A stretch of 10,860 nucleotides of DNA, taken from Deinococcales bacterium. Its GTDB lineage: Bacteria > Deinococcota > Deinococci > Deinococcales > Deinococcaceae. This document shows positions 1 through 5,332 of this stretch, piece by piece (position 1 is the stretch's first letter; every line of letters starts with the position of its first letter). Location: contig JANYFS010000109.1 of NCBI GenBank assembly GCA_025359705.1, positions 1-10,860 on the forward strand, in the 5' to 3' direction. The position numbers and the translations under genes were made by a program. The notes under the pieces were generated by a model. That model was not told the origin of the DNA. It saw nothing but the letters and a program-made list of their open reading frames with translations, and searched no databases.

Positions 1-20
1 GTGTGTTGGATTGCAAAGTC

Positions 21-41
21 CCCCTCGAGGGGATTTTTTTT
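21..41 (+). terminator. Possible short intrinsic terminator at the left edge
   Basis: A perfect 12-bp palindrome (four C, TCGA, four G, with CTCGAG at its core) is followed by one A and eight T at 34-41. It could fold as a 4-bp GC stem with a TCGA loop, and A residues at 15-17 could lengthen the stem by pairing with the T-run after a small bulge. It would end transcription of a gene lying to the left of the window. The stem is short, so this is tentative. Confidence 0.35.
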
Positions 42-99
42 GGTGCTTGTAAGGTTTTGGGAAACTTCCCTCGAGCGGGCCTCGTATCCTAACTCGAGT

Positions 100-1557
100 A
101 TGACTGTCCCCTCGAGACCAAACCCTTCCAGCAATCCCAGCCACCCCACTTGCCCCATCTGCCAAACCCCACTGCAAGGCCTCGAGCGCCACTGCCAAAG
201 CTGCGGCAACCCGCTAGGAAGTGTGGCGCTCGAGGCGGGAACTCTGCTGGCGCAAGGTCGCTACCGTTTGGATGCGGTGCTGGGGCAGGGCGGTTTTGGT
301 ATCACCTATTTGGCTTGGGACAGCCGCTTGGCAAGAGGGGTGGCCCTCAAAGAACTCTTTTTGGAAGGCTCGAGCCGTTTGGGAACGTGGGTACGTCCGC
401 CTGCTTCGGTGGCAAGCCCCGCTTTTGAAGAGGCCAAAAATGGTTTTTTGCAAGAATCACAGCGGCTGGCTCAGTTTAGCCATCCAGGAATTGTGCGGGT
501 CTGGGACAGCTTCGAGGAAAATGGTACGGCCTATTTGGTGATGGAGCGGCTGGAGGGAAAAACGCTGGGGCAATGGCTCGAGCGTAACCCTATTTTGCAG
601 GTTCCCGAAGTGCTGCATGTGGCAGCGCAGCTTTTGGCGGCGCTGGACGGAATTCATGCGCTGGGAATTTTGCACCGCGACCTCAAGCCCGATAATATTT
701 TTGTGTGTGCTGATCGCTCGAGTGATGTTGTGGGTGATGACTCGCGTGATGACTCGCGGGATGACTTAAGCAAGGCTCGAGTGGTACTAATCGACTTTGG
801 CAGCGCAAGGGCCTTCGATACCAGCCGAAGTGTGGGCCTGACCCGTATGGTCACACCAGGTTATGCCCCGCCCGAGCAATACGCCACAAGAGCCAAATTT
901 GGCCCCTATACCGATTTGTATGCACTTGCTGCCACGCTGTACCAAACCCTTTCTGGCGAGGCTCCACCGTCTGCCACAGACCGATTATTGGGAACCGAAC
1001 TGCCCAGTTTGTACCACAAAAACCCTACGCTCGAGCGCAGCCCACACGGTCAAAAGTTGGTTCAATCTCTCGAGCGTGCCTTGGCCCTGCCCACCAATCA
1101 GCGCCCCCAAACTGCGGCAGAATTTTTTGATGAATTGGTTAAAGTGGACGACTCGAGCATCGTTTTGCCCACAAAAAGTTTTTGGGGAACCAAACCTGAA
1201 ACACCCCCTCGAGCCTTGCCTGCTGAGGTGTTTCCGCCCTTGCCCGCTGTGCAAAATTCTCGGTCTATTTCCGCCCTTCCCGCCCTGGCTGGTTTGACCT
1301 TTGTTTTACTGCTCGAGTTGGTGCTGGGCTTGGTGCTGGCCCTGCGCCCGATTCAGCTCGAGGTTTCGCTGGTGGCGGCGGTAGTATTTTGGGGAATTCG
1401 CAGGGTCTGGCACGATCACGGCTGGGGCTTGGTGGCTTTGGGGGGAATGTGGGGCTTATTTTTGGGCGCGACCTTGGGCCGCAGCCCAGTAGGTTTTGGA
1501 TTGGCCTTGGGTGTAGGTGTGGTGATTTTGCTCAACCGTAAAATATTCACCAAATAA
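100..1557 (+). CDS. Membrane-anchored Ser/Thr protein kinase with N-terminal zinc ribbon
   Basis: A 485-residue Hanks-type kinase. An N-terminal zinc ribbon has Cys18, Cys21, Cys32 and Cys35. The kinase domain (about 55-345) has the glycine loop GQGGFG (62-67), the ATP lysine in VALKE (Lys84), catalytic HRDLKPDN (192-199), the metal-binding DFG (232-234) and APPE (256-259), so it should be active. Residues 393-478 hold three to four hydrophobic segments, placing the kinase in the cytoplasm tethered to the membrane. There are no PASTA or other extracellular domains. An Asp/Ser/Arg-rich insert (about 205-227), coded by 12-bp repeats, sits between the catalytic loop and DFG. The frame stays open to base 1 through a GTG, but the ATG at 100 precedes a normal zinc-ribbon N-terminus and the extra 33 residues resemble nothing. 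TATCCT at 85-90 could be a -10 box. Substrate unknown. Confidence 0.92.
   Translation: MTVPSRPNPSSNPSHPTCPICQTPLQGLERHCQSCGNPLGSVALEAGTLLAQGRYRLDAVLGQGGFGITYLAWDSRLARGVALKELFLEGSSRLGTWVRPPASVASPAFEEAKNGFLQESQRLAQFSHPGIVRVWDSFEENGTAYLVMERLEGKTLGQWLERNPILQVPEVLHVAAQLLAALDGIHALGILHRDLKPDNIFVCADRSSDVVGDDSRDDSRDDLSKARVVLIDFGSARAFDTSRSVGLTRMVTPGYAPPEQYATRAKFGPYTDLYALAATLYQTLSGEAPPSATDRLLGTELPSLYHKNPTLERSPHGQKLVQSLERALALPTNQRPQTAAEFFDELVKVDDSSIVLPTKSFWGTKPETPPRALPAEVFPPLPAVQNSRSISALPALAGLTFVLLLELVLGLVLALRPIQLEVSLVAAVVFWGIRRVWHDHGWGLVALGGMWGLFLGATLGRSPVGFGLALGVGVVILLNRKIFTK
736..767 (+). repeat. 12-bp tandem repeat inside the kinase gene
   Basis: Units at 736-747 and 748-759 (GATGACTCGCGT and GATGACTCGCGG) are followed by a partial third unit at 760-767. 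They encode an acidic Asp-Asp-Ser-Arg run in a loop of the kinase domain just before DFG. Being a multiple of three, copy changes would keep the frame. Confidence 0.8.
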
Positions 1558-1600
1558 ACTTCACCAAATCACTCGAGCCAGATAGGTTTTTTCCCTCGAG

Positions 1601-1640
1601 CGTAAAAGTACAGTGCCAAAATAGGCTGTGAACTTTTACG
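1601..1640. promoter_or_regulatory. Imperfect 40-bp dyad
   Basis: CGTAAAAGT at 1601-1609 is the exact reverse complement of ACTTTTACG at 1632-1640. Inside, GCC (1615-1617) can pair with GGC (1624-1626) around a six-base loop, with mismatches between the two stems. It is followed by CTTTTG rather than a long T-run. It could be a weak terminator for the kinase gene or a protein-binding site for the TRIC promoter. Confidence 0.4.
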
Positions 1641-1674
1641 CTTTTGAAAATGTTTTTACGCTTGTGTTACGCTT
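1636..1674 (+). repeat. Three TTACGCTT direct repeats
   Basis: TTACGCTT occurs at 1636-1643, 1656-1663 and 1667-1674, starts spaced 20 and 11 bp. A near-identical inverted copy (GAGCGTAA) lies at 1598-1605, which is the left arm of the dyad. Iterated octamers 210-290 bp ahead of a gene resemble an operator array, but no regulator is identified. Confidence 0.5.
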
Positions 1675-1766
1675 CATTTTTTATGCTATTTCTCGAGGGG
1701 GAGAACGGATAAAATTTGGGCAAAAGAAGGTGCATTCGACGAGGGTTTCAAGATGTCCCACAAAAT

Positions 1767-1814
1767 ATATTCCACAAGATATTCTGCTCGATATTCCACA
1801 AAATATTTCGCTCG
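1767..1814 (+). repeat. 24-bp tandem duplication upstream of the TRIC gene
   Basis: Units at 1767-1790 and 1791-1814 match at 21 of 24 positions. Each starts ATATTCCACAA and ends GCTCG. A third partial copy of the CCACAAAATAT core lies at 1758-1768. The second unit runs into a complete CTCGAG at 1811-1816; the first is followed by AT, giving CTCGAT. The pair shows one copy with the palindrome and one without it. Confidence 0.8.
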
Positions 1815-1871
1815 AGCGGATTTGCTCCAGATCACTTTTAATATTCCGAAAATATATCGAAAACATACCGA

Positions 1872-1877
1872 TATACT
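1872..1877 (+). promoter_or_regulatory. TATACT -10 box for leaderless TRIC mRNA
   Basis: TATACT ends exactly 6 nt before the ATG at 1884, so transcription would start at or next to the start codon. No ribosome binding site precedes the ATG, which agrees with a leaderless transcript. No good -35 hexamer is visible at 16-18 bp upstream. Confidence 0.55.
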
Positions 1878-1883
1878 TGGCGG

Positions 1884-2696
1884 ATGTCCGGTCTAACTCA
1901 AAAGGTTACTGCAATCGTCGCTCAAAATATGCCCCATTTGGCAGAATTTTCGTGGGCCATTGTGGTGCTAGACCGCTTAGGGCTGATGGCTTTTTGCCTT
2001 TCTGGGGTGATGGTGGGTCTGCGAAAGCGCTTCGATCTGTTTGGAGTCAGTTTGCTGGGCTGCGTCACAGCGGTGGGCGGTGGAACTCTGCGGGATGTGA
2101 TCAGTGGAACTGCGCCGCCAGGCTTTTTAAAAGACGAAAGTATTTTATGGATTGCCTTAATTACCGCCATCATGGGTTTTGTAATCGGACGCAGGCTCGA
2201 GCGGCTCGAGCGACCTTTACTGATCTTCGACACTTTGGGTTTGGCGGTTGTGTCGGTGAGCAGTGCCAACACAGCCCTCGAGTTGGGCTATGGGCCTTTA
2301 GGCGTGGTGTTTATCGGGATGATTGCAGGCGTGGGCGGCGGCATGATCCGCGATGTGCTGGCAGGAGAAATCCCCAGTGTGTTGTACCGCGATTTATACG
2401 CTACTGCCGCAGCTTTGGGCGCACTCTTGTTTTATCTGCTCGAGCGAACTGCTTTGCCCAATATTGCGGTGCAACTCATTGCCACCTTAGCCGTTGTAAT
2501 TTTGCGTTTTTGGAGTGTTAAAAATCAATTTTCGCTTCCGCCGCGCCGAATGACCGTAATTACTACCCAAATATCAGAACACACATCACCAGATGCTCAA
2601 GTAGTACACATAACACAAACTACACAAACTACACAAATACCAGAAATACCAGAAATACCAGAAACATCCAACACAAAATTATATCCAGAAGAGTAG
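1884..2696 (+). CDS. Trimeric intracellular cation channel (TRIC/UPF0126) family protein
   Basis: A 270-residue integral membrane protein. Two homologous halves each carry the family signature: GGGTLRDV at 65-72 and GGGMIRDV at 151-158, each next to hydrophobic helices (about 26-45, 54-68, 87-104, 113-130, 138-154, 171-187, 193-210). Bacterial TRIC homologues are trimeric K+-permeable channels with one pore per subunit; the glycine-rich kinks line the pore. This one should sit in the cytoplasmic membrane. After the last helix comes an unusual tail of about 60 residues ending in TTQ and IPE triplet repeats coded by a 9-bp tandem array, absent from compact family members. The ATG at 1884 fits a leaderless promoter. 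The hydrolase gene starts 30 bp downstream and is probably co-transcribed. Confidence 0.9.
   Translation: MSGLTQKVTAIVAQNMPHLAEFSWAIVVLDRLGLMAFCLSGVMVGLRKRFDLFGVSLLGCVTAVGGGTLRDVISGTAPPGFLKDESILWIALITAIMGFVIGRRLERLERPLLIFDTLGLAVVSVSSANTALELGYGPLGVVFIGMIAGVGGGMIRDVLAGEIPSVLYRDLYATAAALGALLFYLLERTALPNIAVQLIATLAVVILRFWSVKNQFSLPPRRMTVITTQISEHTSPDAQVVHITQTTQTTQIPEIPEIPETSNTKLYPEE
2613..2666 (+). repeat. 9-bp tandem array encoding the TRIC C-terminal tail
   Basis: Six consecutive 9-bp units: ACACAAACT twice, ACACAAATA once, CCAGAAATA twice, CCAGAAACA once. They encode TTQ-TTQ-IPE-IPE-IPE-type repeats. The stretch is AT- and C-rich with almost no G and has no CTCGAG. It looks like a slippage-grown, disordered extension that could vary in length between strains. 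Confidence 0.85.
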
Positions 2697-2701
2697 TCGC
2701 G

Positions 2702-2721
2702 TACTCCTCTGGCGGGGAGTA
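2702..2721 (+). promoter_or_regulatory. Hairpin sequestering the hydrolase ribosome binding site
   Basis: The Shine-Dalgarno sequence GGGGAG (2714-2719) stands 7 nt before the ATG at 2727. TACTCC at 2702-2707 is the exact complement of GGAGTA at 2716-2721, leaving an 8-nt loop, so most of the ribosome binding site can be paired. The hairpin starts 5 nt after the TRIC stop codon. Ribosomes ending TRIC translation would melt it, which would couple the two genes. Confidence 0.55.
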
Positions 2722-2726
2722 ATTAC

Positions 2727-3542
2727 ATGGAACACAAATGGCTGGCGGGAATTCCTCTACTTCAAGCAAAAATTCGGGATCAAGAACCTTGGCAGTATTT
2801 CGACGCTCGATTGCCTAAAAAAGCGGTACTGGTACTGCATGGTTTGCGGGGTTGCAAAGAACAAATGGCCCAATTTGAGAATTTTTCGGATATGGCAAAC
2901 CCAGATTTGGACGTTTTATTTGTGGATCAGGCGTGGCACGGCGAACGCAATTTGTTTGATGTGGCAGCATTTATGTTGCAAAATAGCCCAGAAGCCTATT
3001 TTTGGGGCAGTTTATTGGAAACCTGCCTCACTTTTCATAATTTACTAGATGCTTTACAGCTCGAGGGATACCAAGAATTTGTGGTGATGGGTCACGATTT
3101 GGGTGGATATGTGGCCCAGTGGCTTTTGGTAAACGACTCGAGAGTGACCAGCGCGGTGGTTTTTGAGGGGCAAAATGTTTGGGAACCGAAAAAATTGAAA
3201 GCCGTGCGCCTCGAGGAGTGGGTGCGGGAAAATAGCCCACATCTGCAAATCCAGCAACTGACCCATAAAAGATTATGTTTGGTGGAACGCAATCAAAACC
3301 CCCAGATAGATAATCCCAACCCCACAAATCCCAACCAAGCCGATCCAGAGCGGGGATACCAACGCTTGAAAACCGCCTACGAATATGCGGGAAATGCGAC
3401 TTTGCTCGAGCGAGTGGTGCTGCAACCCTCGAGTGCCAATTCACCTTGGGACAACGAAGCAGAATTGCTTGCCGAAGTGCAAGAACAGGCCATTCGATTT
3501 TTTGGGAAAAGTGCAGAGCCAGCCATAGCACTCGAGCTGTAA
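2727..3542 (+). CDS. Alpha/beta-hydrolase-fold protein, atypical active site
   Basis: A 271-residue protein without signal peptide. Fold landmarks: strand plus HG oxyanion motif VLVLHG (34-39), DQAWHGER (67-74) as in prolyl-oligopeptidase-like and dienelactone-hydrolase-like families, and nucleophile elbow GHDLGG (122-127) after strand EFVVM. The elbow has Asp124 where esterases and lipases have Ser; Asp is the nucleophile in haloalkane dehalogenases and epoxide hydrolases (GHDWGG). The last histidine is His180, and no histidine follows in the C-terminal 90 residues where the catalytic base normally lies, so a standard triad is not visible. An Asn/Pro-rich insert (about 189-207) precedes the final helices. 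It may be a degenerate or non-enzymatic member; substrate unknown. Translation starts from a good Shine-Dalgarno, probably coupled to TRIC. Confidence 0.82.
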   Translation: MEHKWLAGIPLLQAKIRDQEPWQYFDARLPKKAVLVLHGLRGCKEQMAQFENFSDMANPDLDVLFVDQAWHGERNLFDVAAFMLQNSPEAYFWGSLLETCLTFHNLLDALQLEGYQEFVVMGHDLGGYVAQWLLVNDSRVTSAVVFEGQNVWEPKKLKAVRLEEWVRENSPHLQIQQLTHKRLCLVERNQNPQIDNPNPTNPNQADPERGYQRLKTAYEYAGNATLLERVVLQPSSANSPWDNEAELLAEVQEQAIRFFGKSAEPAIALEL

Positions 3543-3560
3543 ATCAATCTTAAAAAATTT

Positions 3561-3627
3561 ACTGCAAAACTTCACTGCAAAACTTCACTGCAAAACTTCA
3601 CTTCAAAACTTCACTTCAAAAAACCTC
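3561..3627 (+). repeat. 13-bp tandem array in the hydrolase-PDZ spacer
   Basis: Three identical 13-bp units ACTGCAAAACTTC (3561-3573, 3574-3586, 3587-3599) are followed by one with a single change (3600-3612) and a 15-bp degenerate unit (3613-3627). The array begins 18 bp after the hydrolase stop. No hairpin or gene is evident. It may be a variable-number repeat or an iterated binding site. Confidence 0.9.
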
Positions 3628-3771
3628 ACTGCACTTCTTCTCGCAGTTATAGCGCTCAGCAGTAAGATGGATACACATTTTAGAGACACGATGAGGATTT
3701 TCGCGTGAGACGAGATGTACCAAGGATCACTCGAGGTATTTTTGTGTTGATCATTTCGGATTGCGCTATAG

Positions 3772-3795
3772 CTCAGTTTTAGGCATTAAACTGAG
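3772..3795 (+). promoter_or_regulatory. 8-bp perfect dyad ahead of the PDZ gene
   Basis: CTCAGTTT (3772-3779) is exactly complementary to AAACTGAG (3788-3795) around an 8-nt loop. It ends 6 nt before the Shine-Dalgarno of the PDZ gene. It may be an operator or a 5'-leader stem-loop; there is no T-run, so a terminator is unlikely. Confidence 0.5.
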
Positions 3796-3801
3796 GTATA
3801 C

Positions 3802-3806
3802 GGAGG
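3802..3806 (+). promoter_or_regulatory. Strong Shine-Dalgarno deciding the PDZ start
   Basis: GGAGG at 3802-3806 stands 5 nt before GTG 3812 in the PDZ reading frame. The first in-frame ATG (3833) is 26 nt away from it, too far. This favours the GTG start, although the ATG would also give a good signal peptide. Confidence 0.6.
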
Positions 3807-3811
3807 CAGTT

Positions 3812-4753
3812 GTGTTTAACTTAAAACTTAAAATGAAGCGAGCAGCGGGTGTGACTTTGAAGGTTTTTCCTGCGGTGCTGGCACTCTCGAGCATATCCGT
3901 CCTAACAAGCGTGGCAAAGGCCGAATACATCGGGGAATCTGGAGTTTTGAAGGGCAAAATTGAGGACTGGGATAAAGATCAAAAAGGTCAAATCCAAGTG
4001 CTTGCCGATGATCTCAAGGGAACCGTACTGGCAAGTGCGGAGGTGGCGGAAGATGGGCTTTTTTCCCTCGAGCTGCCCAAAAAAGTGAACAATATCTTGT
4101 CTCAAATCCAAAAAAGTTTTGCCAGCGACCAAGGCTGTGTGGGCAAAGGTGGAGCCACTCCCAACAAGGCTTCGTGGGGAAGCTATCACCTCGAGCTGAA
4201 AATGGAAGACAAAGCCGCAGGGGATGTGGTGCAGCGCTCGAGCAACCAGATGTGGAAGCAAAATCAAATCGCTACCGAACTGTTCTACTTCAACGAAGCG
4301 GTGGCCCTCGAGGGCGTACACAGTTGCCCTGACAGCAACAACCAATGGAACGCGGTGCGGGTTTCCAAAGGCTGGAATCTATTGCCTTACCGCTGGATTC
4401 ACAACGATCAGGGTCTCGAGGAGCGCCAATACGATCTGACCTTGCCGATCAAAGATCTGAAATGGTTCTGGAAAGAGCAATACGGCATTGTGGGGATGTC
4501 GCTCGAGGCAGTTAAAGATGGGCGCGGAGCCAAAGTCACGGCGGTGGCAAAAGATTCTCCCGCCGACCAAGCGGGCATTCAGATTGGCGATGTGATTTAC
4601 CAAGTGGACAGGCAAGTGGTTAAGTCGCAGATTTTTGTGAATTTGATCCGCTTGATTCGCGGAGAACCCGGCAGCCCGCTCAAGTTGACCCTCGAGCGCA
4701 GTGGGCGCGATGTGCTACTGAAGCTCAACCGTGGCGCAGGCGAATTTCGTTGA
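3812..4753 (+). CDS. Exported PDZ-domain protein
   Basis: A 313-residue protein from GTG 3812 (306 from the ATG at 3833). The N-terminus is a Sec signal peptide: basic start, hydrophobic core (about 18-34) and likely cleavage after Ala-Lys-Ala near residue 37. A middle region (38-215) of unknown family may include a small beta-sandwich (about 44-88) and has just two cysteines (109, 172) that could form a disulfide outside the cytoplasm. A PDZ domain spans about 224-306: YGIVGMSLE, then KDSPADQAGIQIGDVI, the classic ligand-groove and turn signatures. There is no protease catalytic domain, so this is not a DegP/CtpA-type enzyme. It may be an adaptor or scaffold binding C-terminal peptides in the envelope. 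It precedes ubiX by 15 bp, a possible transcription unit. Confidence 0.85.
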   Translation: MFNLKLKMKRAAGVTLKVFPAVLALSSISVLTSVAKAEYIGESGVLKGKIEDWDKDQKGQIQVLADDLKGTVLASAEVAEDGLFSLELPKKVNNILSQIQKSFASDQGCVGKGGATPNKASWGSYHLELKMEDKAAGDVVQRSSNQMWKQNQIATELFYFNEAVALEGVHSCPDSNNQWNAVRVSKGWNLLPYRWIHNDQGLEERQYDLTLPIKDLKWFWKEQYGIVGMSLEAVKDGRGAKVTAVAKDSPADQAGIQIGDVIYQVDRQVVKSQIFVNLIRLIRGEPGSPLKLTLERSGRDVLLKLNRGAGEFR

Positions 4754-4768
4754 TGTGCTGGTGATGTG

Positions 4769-5332
4769 ATGAATACACCTCGGCTGGTGGTGGGAGTTAC
4801 GGGCGGCTCTGGAATTCCTTACGCCCAAGACTTGCTCGAGACTTTGCACGCGCTGGATCTGGCTCCGCACCTGGTGATCTCGAGGGGAGCGGCTTTAGTG
4901 CATGTGACCGAAGGCAAAGGTACCCTCGAGCAGTTGGAACGCTACGCCCACACCCTGCACAACGATCAAAACCTAGGAGCCAGCATTGCCAGCGGCAGTT
5001 TTAAAACCTTGGGCATGGTGATTGTGCCGTGCAGCTCGAGCAGCCTTGCCAAAATTGCCCTAGGTCTGGGCGATAACCTGATCTCGAGGGCCGCCCACGT
5101 CACCCTCAAAGAACGCCGCCCGCTGGTTTTGGTTCCAAGGGAAGCTCCCTACCCCCGCCCCATGCTCGAGAACATGCTCCGCGCCCACGATGCAGGAGCC
5201 ACCATCCTCCCTGCCAGCCCAGGTTTTTACCACGCTCCCGAACGGGTTTTGGATTTGCTGGGTTTTGTGACTGCCCGAATTTTGGATCAGTTTGGCATCG
5301 AAAGCGGCAAGATGAAACGGTGGGAAGGGTGA
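4769..5332 (+). CDS. ubiX: Flavin prenyltransferase UbiX
   Basis: A 187-residue protein that transfers the dimethylallyl group of DMAP/DMAPP to FMN, making prenyl-FMN, the cofactor of UbiD-type decarboxylases; cytoplasmic, normally a dodecamer. Family signatures are complete: GVTGGSG (9-15) for FMN binding, PCSSSSLAKIALG (87-99), NLISRAAHVTLKERRPLVLVPRE (103-125), NMLRAHDAGATILPASPGFY (135-154) and the closing FVTARILDQFGI. Length is typical. The start could be GTG 4766 or the adjoining ATG 4769; the ATG has a weak GGTGA 4 nt upstream. No ubiD lies nearby. The stop overlaps the ispD start. Older annotations call this family 3-octaprenyl-4-hydroxybenzoate carboxy-lyase, which is outdated. Confidence 0.95.
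   Translation: MNTPRLVVGVTGGSGIPYAQDLLETLHALDLAPHLVISRGAALVHVTEGKGTLEQLERYAHTLHNDQNLGASIASGSFKTLGMVIVPCSSSSLAKIALGLGDNLISRAAHVTLKERRPLVLVPREAPYPRPMLENMLRAHDAGATILPASPGFYHAPERVLDLLGFVTARILDQFGIESGKMKRWEG

Larger units (their letters stand above)
1558..1883. other. 326-bp AT-rich spacer with repeats
   Basis: This stretch between the kinase and TRIC genes holds no convincing gene. It contains four CTCGAG copies (1572, 1595, 1692, 1811), a long imperfect hairpin (1601-1640), an iterated TTACGCTT motif (1636-1674), a 24-bp tandem duplication (1767-1814) and a -10 box abutting the next start codon. An open frame crosses it from 1628 but runs out of frame through the TRIC gene and is a shadow. The concentration of repeats suggests a regulated promoter region. 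Confidence 0.7.
3543..3811. other. 269-bp spacer upstream of the PDZ gene
   Basis: Besides the 13-bp array, this stretch holds one CTCGAG (3730), a long-range inverted pair TATAGCGC (3648-3655) and GCGCTATA (3763-3770), and the dyad at 3772-3795. No convincing gene is present; the longest reading frame from the ATG at 3665 is 13 codons. No clear intrinsic terminator for the hydrolase is visible. The PDZ promoter must lie here, but I cannot fix its -35/-10 pair. Confidence 0.6.

Noticed and set aside
1..99. N-terminal extension of the kinase from GTG 1
   Set aside because: The 33 extra residues would cross a palindrome and T-run resembling a terminator and match no known kinase N-terminus; ATG 100 leads straight into the zinc ribbon.
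1628..2521. 297-codon open frame overlapping the TRIC gene
   Set aside because: It runs out of frame through the well-supported TRIC gene, begins in a repeat-rich spacer, and its product is Arg/Cys/Gly-rich with no recognisable motif.
3028..3531. 167-codon minus-strand frame opposite the hydrolase
   Set aside because: It is antisense to a gene with clear fold motifs and shows no domain of its own.
3561..3627. CRISPR array
   Set aside because: Units are 13 bp and directly adjoining, with no spacers; no cas genes are present.
3641..3760. tRNA or small RNA gene in the PDZ spacer
   Set aside because: The GCTCAGC-like strings look superficially like a tRNA D-arm, but there is no acceptor stem, T-arm or anticodon arm.
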